Shown one piece after another: positions 43,962 to 53,081 of a DNA stretch of 64,000 bases. The translations under genes and the position numbers were made by a program. Every line of letters begins with the position of its first letter. The first letter of the stretch is position 1. The stretch spans positions 2,604,001 through 2,668,000 of the forward strand of contig NZ_CP017668.1 in NCBI RefSeq assembly GCF_001808185.1, given 5' to 3'. Source of the stretch: Jeongeupia sp. USM3. Its GTDB lineage: Bacteria; Pseudomonadota; Gammaproteobacteria; Burkholderiales; Chitinibacteraceae. The notes below the pieces were generated by a model, which did no database searches, was not told the DNA's origin, and was given only the letters and a program-made list of their open reading frames with translations.

Positions 43962-44561
43962 TCAGTGCACCGCGTAAACCTGCCCGGTCTGCGCACCTTC
44001 GACGCTCTTGCTGTACGCCAGCGCAACGCGTGCGGCCGGTACCGCCTCGAAACCGCGGAAGTAGGGACCGTAGCCGGCCAGCGATTCGACCAGCACGTTC
44101 GGGCTGACGACGTTGATGCGCAGACCGCGCGGCAGCTCGATCGCCGCACCGCGGACGAAGCCCTCGATTGCCGAATTGACCATGCTGGCGCTGCTGCCGT
44201 AGACGATCGGGTCGTCGCTGAGGATGCCGCTGATCAGCGTAAAGCTGCCGCCGTCGTTCAGCACGTGCTGGCCGGCGAGCACCAGGTTGACCTGGCCCAT
44301 CAGCTTGTCGTTCAGGCCGATCGCGTACTGCGCCGGCGTGAATTCGGCCAGCGGGCCGAAGTGCAGGTTGCCGGTCGCGGCGACGACGGCGTCGACCTTG
44401 CCGGTATCGCGGAACAGTTGCTCGACGCTGGCCAGGTCGGTGACGTCGACGCGGAAGTCGCCGCTGTTGCGGCCGGCGGTGAGAATGTCGTGGCGCGGGG
44501 CGAGTTCGGATACAACCGCGCGGCCGATGGTGCCGCTGGCACCGATGACGAGGACTTTCAT
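43962..44561 (-). CDS. Short-chain dehydrogenase-like protein
   Basis: 199 residues from ATG 44561, with AAGGAG upstream. The dinucleotide motif is VIGASGTIG near the N-terminus (G-x-x-G-x-x-G). DVTDLASVEQLFRDTG and VVAATGNLHFGPL follow. The usual SDR Tyr-x-x-x-Lys is not evident in its normal place: the region reads PIVYGSSASMVNSAIEGFV, with Met in place of Lys. It is therefore an atypical SDR, as in the YbjT/short SDR groups, and activity is uncertain. It diverges from a LysR gene that probably controls it; its stop abuts a structured repeat. Confidence 0.78.
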   Translation of the reverse strand: MKVLVIGASGTIGRAVVSELAPRHDILTAGRNSGDFRVDVTDLASVEQLFRDTGKVDAVVAATGNLHFGPLAEFTPAQYAIGLNDKLMGQVNLVLAGQHVLNDGGSFTLISGILSDDPIVYGSSASMVNSAIEGFVRGAAIELPRGLRINVVSPNVLVESLAGYGPYFRGFEAVPAARVALAYSKSVEGAQTGQVYAVH

Positions 44562-44576
44562 GGCAGGACTCCTTGT

Positions 44577-44602
44577 TGATGGATTGTTGACGGAATCCAT
44601 CA
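44577..44602. promoter_or_regulatory. Candidate LysR operator, 9-bp inverted repeat
   Basis: TGATGGATT (44577-44585) and AATCCATCA (44594-44602) form a perfect inverted repeat with an 8-base spacer between the divergent SDR and LysR genes. It overlaps the likely SDR promoter/leader. Confidence 0.6.
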
Positions 44603-44657
44603 TATCCAAGCCAGCATCGGCGATAATCCGGCTAAAACTCAATTCACTATTGCATCC

Positions 44658-45611
44658 ATGAACGAAATCGACGCAGGCCATCCGGTCAACCAGCAGCTGC
44701 AATGGGCGATCACCTTCATTGCCGTGGTCGAGCACGGCAGCTTCACCCGTGCGGCCGCGGCGCTCGGCATCTCGACCGCGCTGGCGAGCCGGCAGCTGAG
44801 CCAGCTCGAAACGCTGCTGGGCACGCCGCTGCTGTTCCGCACCACGCGGCGGCTCAACCTGACCGAGGCCGGCCGGGTGTATCTCGAACACTGCCGCGAC
44901 TGGCCGCAATGGGTCGGCGCCGCCGCGCTGGCGGTGCGCGAGCTGCGCGACGAGGTGGCCGGCACGGTAAGGATCACGGTGCCGACGAGTTTCGGCGGTG
45001 TGTTCATGGCACGGGCGCTGCTGGCGCTGCGGGCGCGCCACCCGCAACTCAGGGTCGAACTCGACCTGAGCCGCGATCCGCGCGACCTCGAGGCCGGCGG
45101 CTACGATCTGGCGATCCGCTCGAACATCGCCAGCCCGGACCGGCTGGTATCGCGGCCGCTGAGTCTGGTGCGCGACTGGCTGGTCGCCAGCCCTGCGCTG
45201 TTCGACGGCACGCAGCCCGCCTCGCCGGCCGAACTGGGCGACTGGCCTTGTCTCGCCAACCATTTCTTCCGTGACGCGACGCACTGGGTGTTCAGCCGTG
45301 GCCAAGTGCTGTACGCGATCGACATCGCACCGGTGCTGCAGGCCAACGACTACAACCTGCTGCGCAACCTCGTGCTCGCCGGCGGCGGCATCGCCCGGCT
45401 GCCCGGCTACCTCGTTGGCACCGATGTCGACAGCGGCCGCTTGCTCCGGCTGCTACCCGACTATCAATTGCCGGAGATGCCGTACTACCTGGTCTACCCG
45501 CAGCGCCTGCCGCAGCCGGCCAAGGTGAGGGTGCTGATCGACTTCCTGCTCGAGTGGTTCGCCCGGCCCGAGCAGGCGGCGCTGTTGGGGCGGCCCGTTT
45601 CGCGGCATTGA
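44658..45611 (+). CDS. LysR-family transcriptional regulator
   Basis: 317 residues. The N-terminal helix-turn-helix reads FIAVVEHGSFTRAAAALGIS followed by TALASRQLSQLETLLGTPLL. The effector domain has TVRITVPTSFGGVFMARALL and AGGGIARLPGYLVGTD, close to the previous LysR protein in style. It is read divergently from the atypical SDR gene, with a perfect 9-bp dyad between them. The effector and further targets are unknown. Confidence 0.9.
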   Translation: MNEIDAGHPVNQQLQWAITFIAVVEHGSFTRAAAALGISTALASRQLSQLETLLGTPLLFRTTRRLNLTEAGRVYLEHCRDWPQWVGAAALAVRELRDEVAGTVRITVPTSFGGVFMARALLALRARHPQLRVELDLSRDPRDLEAGGYDLAIRSNIASPDRLVSRPLSLVRDWLVASPALFDGTQPASPAELGDWPCLANHFFRDATHWVFSRGQVLYAIDIAPVLQANDYNLLRNLVLAGGGIARLPGYLVGTDVDSGRLLRLLPDYQLPEMPYYLVYPQRLPQPAKVRVLIDFLLEWFARPEQAALLGRPVSRH

Positions 45612-45732
45612 GTGGCCGGAGCAGCACGCGTATGGGCTTGGTGTGGAAAGAGACAGTGCTGTAGCCATTTGCAGCTTTCTTTATTGTTTCAATTAAATTT
45701 CGCTCTCGACAAAAATAAAATCGGGAGTTGAT

Positions 45733-47022
45733 ATGAAACTGCGTTTTTTACTTCCTGTTGTTGCAAGCATTGCTTTGGCTGGCTGCGGTGGTGGCGGTGA
45801 GGACGGTTCGACTGGCGGCGGCGAACAGGGCGAGGCGATCAAGGCCATGCTGCCCGCCAACGGCAACGCCCTAGCGACGATCGAACCCGGTAGTGCCGAA
45901 TCGGCCGATCTGGAGGCCTTCGGCAAGGCGGTGGGCGACGCGCGCATCGTCTTCGTCACCGAGCCCGCGCATGGTGAAGCCAGCACGCTGACGCTGGCGA
46001 CGCGGCTGATCAAGTATCTGCATCAGCACAAGAACTTCGACGTGCTGCTGCTGGAAAGCGGCATGTTCGATATCGCCCGGATGAAGGAAATGTACGAGCA
46101 GCGCGGTATGTCGTACACGCAGTCGTCGGCGGGCCGGATTTTCTACATGGATTCGCGCACGCCCGAGGGGCGCCAGATCACCACTTACGTCGACCAGACG
46201 CAGGCAACGGCACGGCCGCTGCGGTTTGCCGGGCTGGAGATGATGATGGGCGGGCTCGCATCGACCAGTGAAGGCGTCGCGCGGCTGGAGGCGTACCTGA
46301 CCGGCAAAAAATCGCCAACGCTGCAGTCCGTCGATTGGCCACAGTTCAAGGTGCTGGCACAACGAGTCGCCGAGCTGCCCGAGCGGACGCCGGCGCCGAA
46401 GGATCTCGGTCCGTTCAACCGCGTCAGTGCGGTGCTCGATCAGGAGTTGTGCACTGGCGCCGATAACGTCCGCTACGCGATTGATTCGGATGGATTCTGG
46501 TGCCGTACGGTACGCAACTGGGTGGCCGCCAGCGGCTATCTGTGGAACAAGCCGGGCGACGTCGATTACGTGCCGCGTGATGTTGCGGCAGCGGCCAACA
46601 TTGCCTGGTTCCTGGAGGGGCCATTCAAGGACAAGAAGGCGGTGATCTTTACCGCTGCATTCCACGGTGTTGACGCTACACCGGCGCTGGTTGCCCGCAA
46701 TACCGCCAGCGAGCTCAAGCAGCGCTACCCGGGGCAGATCCATACCGCGTACATCACCGTCGGGGGCCTGAACAATGACACCAGCGACAAAAACACCGGC
46801 GCGCTGGAGTACTATTTGCGCGCCGTTGGCAATCAGCCGCGCTACCTTGCCTACCCGAGCGACAGTGCGGCCCGGGCACTGCTGTCGGGGTTGAGCGTGC
46901 GGGAATGGGGTTTCACCGTAACCAAACCCAGCAACTTCGGTAACGGTTACCAGAGCCTGTTCTACGTGCCCAGCGGGCGGATGCTGTTACCCGACTGGGC
47001 GGCTTACCCTCCGGTGTACTGA
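45733..47022 (+). CDS. Erythromycin-esterase-like lipoprotein
   Basis: 429 residues. The signal peptide ends in the lipobox LAGC (Cys about 19), followed by a Gly/Asp/Glu-rich linker, so the protein is anchored in the envelope. The segment FVTEPAHGEASTLTLATRLI then KYLHQHKNFDVLLLESGMFD resembles the start of erythromycin-esterase domains (G-E-x-x-H-G and the E-x-G-x-x-D region). A later His lies in FTAAFHGVDATP. Such enzymes hydrolyse macrolide lactones in some species, but most chromosomal members have unknown roles and resistance should not be assumed. It stands alone after the LysR gene. Confidence 0.72.
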   Translation: MKLRFLLPVVASIALAGCGGGGEDGSTGGGEQGEAIKAMLPANGNALATIEPGSAESADLEAFGKAVGDARIVFVTEPAHGEASTLTLATRLIKYLHQHKNFDVLLLESGMFDIARMKEMYEQRGMSYTQSSAGRIFYMDSRTPEGRQITTYVDQTQATARPLRFAGLEMMMGGLASTSEGVARLEAYLTGKKSPTLQSVDWPQFKVLAQRVAELPERTPAPKDLGPFNRVSAVLDQELCTGADNVRYAIDSDGFWCRTVRNWVAASGYLWNKPGDVDYVPRDVAAAANIAWFLEGPFKDKKAVIFTAAFHGVDATPALVARNTASELKQRYPGQIHTAYITVGGLNNDTSDKNTGALEYYLRAVGNQPRYLAYPSDSAARALLSGLSVREWGFTVTKPSNFGNGYQSLFYVPSGRMLLPDWAAYPPVY

Positions 47023-47080
47023 GCGCATGAGCCCGCTGGCCAGACGCATGCCCGGTTGACTGGCCGGTGCTGCCTGGCAG

Positions 47081-48358
47081 TCAGCGTGGCTCGTCGCTGC
47101 CTGCCTGCCGGGCTTCGTGCGCCACGGCCGTGCTGGCCGCCCTGGCAGTAAAAGCTGCGGTGTCGAGCACGATGCCGTGGGCGATGTACAGCTCGACGTC
47201 GGTGCGCGGCTGGCCGGCACGCTGTTCGGTGCCGACGATGACGACGCCGGTCTTGCGGTCCGAGTAGATCCGGTATTCGGTGCGCGGGCCGACCAGGTTG
47301 ACCCGCAGCTCGCTGTGCAGATTGCTCTGCATCAGCCCGAAGTAGGCGCGCAGCCGCCGTGGCCCCGGGCCGTCGTTGCGCTGGCAGCCGGCGTCGCAGC
47401 GGTAGGCGTGGACGAGCTTGTAGCCGTTGCGCTTCAGGATGTCGCCGTAATAGTCGTTGGCCCACTGGGCAGTGTCGTCGAGCGTGTAGCCGTAGAACCA
47501 CGTGTTGCCGGCCACCGGCACCCGGTGGTCGACGCGCAGCCCGCCGCCGGGCTTGAAGTACGGTGTCGAGACCGGCACGTCGACGCGGACGTGCTCGAGG
47601 TACTTGCCCTGCTCGAACGGCGGGTTGCCGGGCAGGATGTCGAGGTCGAACGGCGCGCGGTTCAGCGGCACCGGCGTTTCGCGCACCGGCCATACGGTTT
47701 CCGGTCCGGCCCTGTCGCCGGCCGGGCAGTCGGCGTGACCCAGCCCCGGCGCGGTCGGGCTGGCCTTGAGCTTGCGTGCGATCGGCTTCACGTCGCGGAT
47801 CGCCCCCTGGGCGATCGCCAGTGTCACGTCGACGAGCGACGGGTCGGTGTCCGAACGGCCGGTGCCGAGCAGCACGACGCCCTTGCGCGGGCTGGTGTAG
47901 ACGGTGTAATCGACCGTATAGCCCGGTTCGGGGCGCGGCCGGACATTGCGCATCGCGTTGCCGGCGATGCGGCGCAGCTCGACGCCGTCGGTGTCGCGCA
48001 GGCAGCGCTCGTCGCACTGCTGCACCTCGACCCGGGTAAAGCCGCGGCCGGCCAGCGCGCACTCGTAATGCTTGCGGACCGCGGCGGCGGTGACGCTGCC
48101 GTCGCGATAGCGGTATTCGGCGTACCAGCCGTCGCCCACCACCGGCACCGTGTATTCGTCCCAGCGCTCGGGTACGCCGCGCTTGTCGCGGATCCAGCCC
48201 GATACCGGTACGTCGAGCTCGACGCCGGCGCGCACGAAGGGTGGAAAGGTCGACGCGTAGCCAGGCAGGGGCGCGAGTCCGAACGGCATGGTCGCCGCGC
48301 CGAGGGTGGAGTCGGCGTTGGCCAGCGGTAGCGCGAGCAGCAGGATCCACGGCTTCAT
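47081..48358 (-). CDS. Secreted protein made of two homologous halves, unknown function
   Basis: 425 residues with a signal peptide at about 1-16 (MKPWILLLALPLANA). Two halves repeat the same order of motifs. V-P-V-x-G-x-x-W-Y (70-79) matches V-P-V-A-G-N-x-W-F-Y (280-289). The Cys motif CDERC (115-119) matches CDAGC (321-325). GVVLLGTG (160-167) matches GVVIVGTE (371-378). DVTLAIAQG (177-185) matches DVELYIAHG (387-395). A single extra Cys pair (100, 211) is not repeated. The protein is likely periplasmic with disulfides. I do not recognise the family. It diverges from the EamA exporter gene. Confidence 0.7.
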   Translation of the reverse strand: MKPWILLLALPLANADSTLGAATMPFGLAPLPGYASTFPPFVRAGVELDVPVSGWIRDKRGVPERWDEYTVPVVGDGWYAEYRYRDGSVTAAAVRKHYECALAGRGFTRVEVQQCDERCLRDTDGVELRRIAGNAMRNVRPRPEPGYTVDYTVYTSPRKGVVLLGTGRSDTDPSLVDVTLAIAQGAIRDVKPIARKLKASPTAPGLGHADCPAGDRAGPETVWPVRETPVPLNRAPFDLDILPGNPPFEQGKYLEHVRVDVPVSTPYFKPGGGLRVDHRVPVAGNTWFYGYTLDDTAQWANDYYGDILKRNGYKLVHAYRCDAGCQRNDGPGPRRLRAYFGLMQSNLHSELRVNLVGPRTEYRIYSDRKTGVVIVGTEQRAGQPRTDVELYIAHGIVLDTAAFTARAASTAVAHEARQAGSDEPR

Positions 48359-48529
48359 CGGCTTGCTCCAGCGGAGGTGCTGCTTTCAAGATACAAGCAG
48401 CATCACCGCGGTGCCGTGCCGGCGGTCGGCCGTCATCAGGGCGCTGTTACGGGCGCCGGCCGTGGCCACTGTGCCTTTGCCGGGATCGCGGACGGCGCAT
48501 ACTGGATGCTCCTTTTCCGGAGCGTCGCC

Positions 48530-49411
48530 ATGGCGTTGAAAGACTGGCTGGCCGCACTGCTGGTGATCGTGGCCTGGGGTGTCAATTTCGTCGTCATCAA
48601 GGTCAGCCTGCACGGCGTGCCGCCGATGCTGCTCGGCGCCTTGCGTTTCATGCTGGTCGCGTTTCCCGCGGTGCTGTTCGTGCCCCGCCCGCAAGTGCCG
48701 TGGACGCGGCTGCTGGCCTATGGCGCGACGATCAGCCTTGGCCAGTTCGTCTTCCTGTTTTCCGCCATCGATGCCGGCATGCCGGCCGGTCTGGCTTCGC
48801 TGGTGCTGCAGGCCCAGGCCTTCTTCACCGTGCTGCTGGCCGCAGCGCTGTTCGGCGAGCGCATGCACTGGTACAGCCTGGCCGGGCTGGCCGTGGCGGC
48901 GGCCGGGCTGGCGATGATCGGGCTGAGCGGCGGTGCCGGACGCGTCTCCGCGCTCGGCTTCGGGCTGACGCTGTGCGCCGCGCTGTGCTGGGCGGGCGGC
49001 AATCTGGTGATCAAGGGCATCGGCAAGGTCGACCCGCTGGGCCTGGTGGTCTGGGGGGCGCTGGTGCCGCCCTTGCCGTTTCTGGCGCTGTCGTTCTGGC
49101 TGGAAGGCACGCCGCGCATCACGGCCAGCCTCGCCAGCCCCGGCGTCGACAGCGTACTGGCGGTGCTCTATCTGGCCTACGTCGCCACCTGCCTGGGCTA
49201 CGGGCTGTGGGGCCGTCTGCTGGCCCACCATCCGGTGCGGCAGATTGCGCCGCTGACCTTGCTGGTGCCGGTGGTCGGACTGGTTTCGGCGCGGCTGTTG
49301 CTGGGCGAACAGCTGACACCGGTCCAGTGGGCGGGCGGGCTGGTGGTGATGCTCGGGCTGCTGGTCAACGTGTTCGGCCCGCGCTGGCGGGCTGCGCCGC
49401 AGACCGCCTGA
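48530..49411 (+). CDS. EamA-family transporter
   Basis: 293 residues from ATG 48530 with GGAG upstream; an upstream open frame is not needed. Two EamA repeats with about ten membrane helices are visible: VAWGVNFVVIKVSLHGVPPM, QFVFLFSAIDAGMPAGLASL and GLVSARLLLGEQLTPVQWAG. The length and G-M-P-A-G-L-A-S-L motif resemble E. coli EamA (YdeD), an exporter of cysteine and O-acetylserine. The assignment to that substrate is inference. It converges on the SUI1-like gene 12 bp away. Confidence 0.85.
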   Translation: MALKDWLAALLVIVAWGVNFVVIKVSLHGVPPMLLGALRFMLVAFPAVLFVPRPQVPWTRLLAYGATISLGQFVFLFSAIDAGMPAGLASLVLQAQAFFTVLLAAALFGERMHWYSLAGLAVAAAGLAMIGLSGGAGRVSALGFGLTLCAALCWAGGNLVIKGIGKVDPLGLVVWGALVPPLPFLALSFWLEGTPRITASLASPGVDSVLAVLYLAYVATCLGYGLWGRLLAHHPVRQIAPLTLLVPVVGLVSARLLLGEQLTPVQWAGGLVVMLGLLVNVFGPRWRAAPQTA

Positions 49412-49423
49412 TCCGCCGGCACC

Positions 49424-49777
49424 TCAGCCGCCGGCGCGCTTCACCGTGTGGCCCAGCTGCCTGAGCAGGTCCATCACCGGCTCGCAGTGATCGCCCTGGA
49501 TTTCGATCACGCCGTCCTTGACCGTGCCGCCCGATCCGCACCGGGTCCGCAACTGTTTGGCCAGCAGTGCGAGCGCGGCCGCATCCAGCGTCAGGCCCTT
49601 GACCAGCGTGACGCCTTTGCCTTTGCGCGTTTCCCGCGATACCCGCAATGCGCCGTCGGCAAAGCCCGTCGGCACGGCGGCCTTGCAGCTGCAGGCCGCC
49701 AGTGGCTGGCGGCAGGCCGGGCACATGCTGCCGTGTTCGGTCGAGTAGACCAGACCGCCTGACGATGGCGCTTTCAA
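49424..49777 (-). CDS. SUI1-family translation factor, YciH-like
   Basis: 117 residues from a TTG at 49777; the opening KAPSSGGLVYSTEHG matches YciH, whose N-terminus has L-V-Y-S-T. An ATG at residue 18 would truncate this conserved part. A small Cys cluster, CPACRQPLAACSC, follows. The SUI1/eIF1 domain reads LRVSRETRKGKGVTLVKGLT and CGSGGTVKDGVIEIQGDH, with the basic K-G-K-G loop. YciH relatives influence start-site fidelity on ribosomes. It lies directly downstream of ygiQ on the same strand and may be co-transcribed. Confidence 0.85.
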   Translation of the reverse strand: MKAPSSGGLVYSTEHGSMCPACRQPLAACSCKAAVPTGFADGALRVSRETRKGKGVTLVKGLTLDAAALALLAKQLRTRCGSGGTVKDGVIEIQGDHCEPVMDLLRQLGHTVKRAGG

Positions 49778-49818
49778 TGGGTGGGTTCGCGTTCGTGTTG
49801 GAGGATCAGCGCGCCACG

Positions 49819-52035
49819 TCAGCGCCCGCTGCGCGCCTTGCCGTGGGTCTTCTTGCCCTTGCCCTGACCCGGCAGCACGACCTTGCGTGAGCCGGCCGGA
49901 ACGCGCGGCTTGACGGCCTGCGAGGCCGGCTGCGCACCGTGCGGTGCTTGCGCCCTTGGTGCTGCGTGGCTGCGTTTTTCCCCGGCGGCCTCGCGCGGGA
50001 TCAGGTGGTGCGGTGCATTGCCGATCAGGTCGGCGCGGCCCATATTGATCAGCGCTTCGCGCAGCAACGGCCAGTTGTCCGGATCGTGGAAACGCAGGAA
50101 GGCCTTGTGCAGCTTGCGGCGATAGCCGTCGCGGATCACGTCGACCTTTTCCGAGCTGCGGCCGAGCTTCTTCAGCGGATTGCGGCGGGTGTGCCACATC
50201 GTCGTCGCCAGTGCCATCGGTGTCGGCGTGAACGCTTGCACCTGGTCGGGCTTGAAGTTGTTCTTCTTCAGCCACAGCGCCAGATTCAGCATGTCCTCGT
50301 CGGCGGTGCCCGGGTGGGCGGCGATGAAGTAGGGGATCAGGTACTGCTGCTTGCCGGCTTCCTTGCTGTACTTCTCGAACAGGCGCTTGAAGTTCTCGAA
50401 CGCGCCGATGCCCGGCTTCATCATCTTGGACAGCGGCGCGTCCTCGGTGTGCTCGGGGGCGATCTTCAGGTAGCCGCTGACGTGGTGGGTGACCAGCTCC
50501 TTGATGTACTCGGGCGACTCGACCGCGATGTCGTAGCGCAGGCCCGAGCCGATGGTGATCTTCTTCACCCCCGGAATCGCCCGTGCCTTGCGGTACAGCT
50601 GGATCAGGTGCGAGTGGTCGGTGTTGAGGTTCTCGCAGATGCCCGGGTAGACGCAGCTCAAACGGCGGCAGCTGTGCTCGATCTTTTCGTCCTTGCACGC
50701 CAGCCGGTACATGTTCGCGGTCGGGCCGCCGAGGTCGCTGATGTGGCCCTTGAAGCCGTCGGTCTTGTCGCGGATTTCCTCGATCTCGCTCAGGATCGAC
50801 TGCTCCGAGCGGCTCTGGATGATGCGGCCCTCGTGCTCGGTGATCGAGCAGAAGGTACAGCCGCCGAAACAGCCGCGCATGATGTTGATCGAGAAGCGGA
50901 TCATCTCCCACGCCGGAATGTGCGCCTTGCCGTAGCTCGGGTGCGGATTGCGTGCGTACGGCAGGCCGTAGACGTAGTCCATCTCCGGCGTGGTCAGCGG
51001 CACCGGCGGCGGGTTGAGCCAGACGTCGCGCTCGCCGTGCGCCTGCACCAGCGCGCGGGCGTTGCCGGGGTTGGATTCCAGATGCAGCGTGCGGCTGGCG
51101 TGCGCGTACAGCACCGGGTCGTGCGCGACGGCTTCGTACGCCGGAATCCGCACCACGGTTTTCTGCCGCTCTGCCTGCCTGGCGGCGATGCGTTCGGCCT
51201 TGCTGACGAGGCGGATCGGTTTCGGCGCGTCGGCGGCGCCGCCGGTTTCACAGGCCGCGCCCTGTTTGTCTTCCTCCATCGCGTACGGGTCCGGGTGCGG
51301 ATCGACGCGACCCGGGGTGTCGACGGTGGACGAGTCGAGTACCAGCCAGTCGCGCGCCGGCATCCAGCCGTGGCTGGTCATGAAGGCCGTGCCGCGCACG
51401 TCGCGGATGTCCCTGAGCTTTTCGCCGGCCGCGGCGCGGTGGGTCACCTCGACCAGCGCGCGCTCGGCGTTGCCGAACAGCAGGATGTCGGCCTTGGCGT
51501 AGACGATCGCCGACTGGCGCACCTTGTCGCTCCAGTAGTCGTACTGGGCGATCCGCCGCAGGCTGGCCTCGATGCTGCCGACCATGATCTGCACGCCCGG
51601 AAACGCCTCGCGGCAGCGCTGCGAATACACCGTCACCGCGCGGTCGGGCCGGCGGCCGGCGGCCGCGTCGGGCGTGTACGCGTCGTCCGAGCGCGGGCGC
51701 TTGTCGGCGGTGTAGCGGTTGATCATCGAATCCATATTGCCGGCGGTGATGCCGAAGAACAGCTTCGGCTTGCCCAATGCCTTGTACGGTTCGGCACTGT
51801 CCCACTCGGGCTGGCTGATGATGCCGACCCTGTAGCCCTGCGATTCGAGCAGCCGGCCGACCAGCGCCATGCCGAAGCTCGGGTGGTCGATGTAGCAGTC
51901 GCCGGTCACCAGGATCACGTCGCACTCGTCCCAGCCGAGCGCGTCCATCTCGGACCGGCTCATCGGCAGGAACGGCGCCGGCTTGGCGCGGCGTTGCGGG
52001 GCGTAATCGAAAATCGGCGTTGGAACGGAATTCAT
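49819..52035 (-). CDS. ygiQ: YgiQ-family radical SAM protein
   Basis: 738 residues from ATG 52035; a longer open frame exists upstream but has no family similarity. The radical SAM cluster motif is GCFGGCTFCS (C-x-x-x-C-x-x-C). N-terminal segments DVILVTGDCYIDHPSFGMAL and FFGITAGNMDSMINRYTADK and the C-terminal QAFTPTPMALATTMWHTRRN are YgiQ signatures. The last about 60 residues are basic and Pro/Lys-rich. The reaction is unknown for the family. It diverges from yaiI. Confidence 0.92.
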   Translation of the reverse strand: MNSVPTPIFDYAPQRRAKPAPFLPMSRSEMDALGWDECDVILVTGDCYIDHPSFGMALVGRLLESQGYRVGIISQPEWDSAEPYKALGKPKLFFGITAGNMDSMINRYTADKRPRSDDAYTPDAAAGRRPDRAVTVYSQRCREAFPGVQIMVGSIEASLRRIAQYDYWSDKVRQSAIVYAKADILLFGNAERALVEVTHRAAAGEKLRDIRDVRGTAFMTSHGWMPARDWLVLDSSTVDTPGRVDPHPDPYAMEEDKQGAACETGGAADAPKPIRLVSKAERIAARQAERQKTVVRIPAYEAVAHDPVLYAHASRTLHLESNPGNARALVQAHGERDVWLNPPPVPLTTPEMDYVYGLPYARNPHPSYGKAHIPAWEMIRFSINIMRGCFGGCTFCSITEHEGRIIQSRSEQSILSEIEEIRDKTDGFKGHISDLGGPTANMYRLACKDEKIEHSCRRLSCVYPGICENLNTDHSHLIQLYRKARAIPGVKKITIGSGLRYDIAVESPEYIKELVTHHVSGYLKIAPEHTEDAPLSKMMKPGIGAFENFKRLFEKYSKEAGKQQYLIPYFIAAHPGTADEDMLNLALWLKKNNFKPDQVQAFTPTPMALATTMWHTRRNPLKKLGRSSEKVDVIRDGYRRKLHKAFLRFHDPDNWPLLREALINMGRADLIGNAPHHLIPREAAGEKRSHAAPRAQAPHGAQPASQAVKPRVPAGSRKVVLPGQGKGKKTHGKARSGR

Positions 52036-52167
52036 GATGACCGGCAATCTGGCTAATCGGCCATTTTCGCAGATTTCACGGCGGTGAATCCGGAATTTTT
52101 CTTGTTTTTCATCGGGATAGCGACGGTCGGCGGGGTAAAATGACCGACCCGAACCAAGGAAGTCCAC

Positions 52168-52629
52168 ATGCAAATCTGGGTCGACGCCGATGCCTGCCCC
52201 AAGGTGATCCGCGAAATCCTCTGCCGCGCCGCCGAGCGTGCGCAGATCCGTACCGTCTTCGTCGCCAACCAGCTCTTGAGCGTGCCGCCGTCGAAATGGA
52301 TCGCCGCGCTGCAGGTGCCCAAGGGCTTTGACGTCGCCGACAACGAGATCGTCGCGCGCGTCGTCGCCGGCGATCTCGTCATCACCGCCGACATTCCGCT
52401 GGCCGCCGACGTGATCGCCCGCGGCGCGCAGGTGCTCGATCCGCGCGGCGAGAGGATGACGGCGGAGAACATCCGCGAGCGGCTGTCGATGCGCGATTTC
52501 ATGCAGGGGCTGCGCGACTCGGGCGTCGAGACCGGCGGGCACTCGGCGCTGAACCAGGGCGACCGGCAGGCCTTTGGCCGTGCGCTCGACACTTGGCTGG
52601 CTCGTCTGCCGAAACAGTTTCCGGAATGA
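52168..52629 (+). CDS. yaiI: YaiI/YqxD family protein (DUF188)
   Basis: 153 residues. The opening MQIWVDADACPKVIREILCR and the motifs VANQLLSVPPS, GFDVADNEIV and the block RERLSMRDFMQGLRDSGVET match the DUF188 family over its full length. The conserved acidic residues at the N-terminus (D-A-D-A) suggest a PIN-like nuclease fold, but no activity has been settled. It starts a same-strand pair with the cupin gene 17 bp downstream and diverges from ygiQ. Confidence 0.9.
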   Translation: MQIWVDADACPKVIREILCRAAERAQIRTVFVANQLLSVPPSKWIAALQVPKGFDVADNEIVARVVAGDLVITADIPLAADVIARGAQVLDPRGERMTAENIRERLSMRDFMQGLRDSGVETGGHSALNQGDRQAFGRALDTWLARLPKQFPE

Positions 52630-52646
52630 CAAGGGAAGGAAAGCGC

Positions 52647-52988
52647 ATGGCCAACCTGTTTGAAAACCTGCCCGTCGGGCTGCCCGGCGAGCTGTTCGAG
52701 ACGCTGGCGCGCGGCAAGCATGTGCGGATCGAACGCATCGTCTCGCACGGCCAGGTGTCGCCGGACGGCTTCTGGTACGACCAGAGCGAATCCGAATGGG
52801 TGATCGTGCTGCAGGGCAGCGCGCGGCTGCGCTTCGAGGACGAAGCGGCCGACACCGAACTCGGCGTCGGCGACCACGTGCTGATCGCGCCGCACCGCCG
52901 CCACCGGGTGACGCATACCGGGACGCCGACGGTGTGGCTGGCGGTGTTCTTTCAGGACGGTTCCGCAGGCCACTGCCGGAAGGACTAG
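52647..52988 (+). CDS. Small cupin-domain protein
   Basis: 113 residues from ATG 52647, with AAGGAA upstream. A single cupin barrel is seen: WYDQSESEWVIVLQGSARLR with the second-motif LGVGDHVLIAPHRRHRV (G-D-x-x-x-I-P-x-x-x-x-H pattern). The first motif keeps Glu but lacks the usual His pair, so metal binding is uncertain. The protein is cytoplasmic and of unknown function. It follows yaiI closely, so the two are probably co-transcribed. Confidence 0.82.
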   Translation: MANLFENLPVGLPGELFETLARGKHVRIERIVSHGQVSPDGFWYDQSESEWVIVLQGSARLRFEDEAADTELGVGDHVLIAPHRRHRVTHTGTPTVWLAVFFQDGSAGHCRKD

Positions 52989-53081
52989 TCCGTTCGCCAC
53001 CCATCGTCTAGCTCCGACGGTGAATGGCCGCGGCCATCGCGGCTGCATAGGCTGGTGTCATCGCCCGTCGGAGCTACGGTC

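Noticed and set aside
52036..53004. Long N-terminal extension of ygiQ
   Set aside because: The extension overlaps yaiI and the cupin gene on the other strand and has no family similarity; YgiQ begins at 52035.
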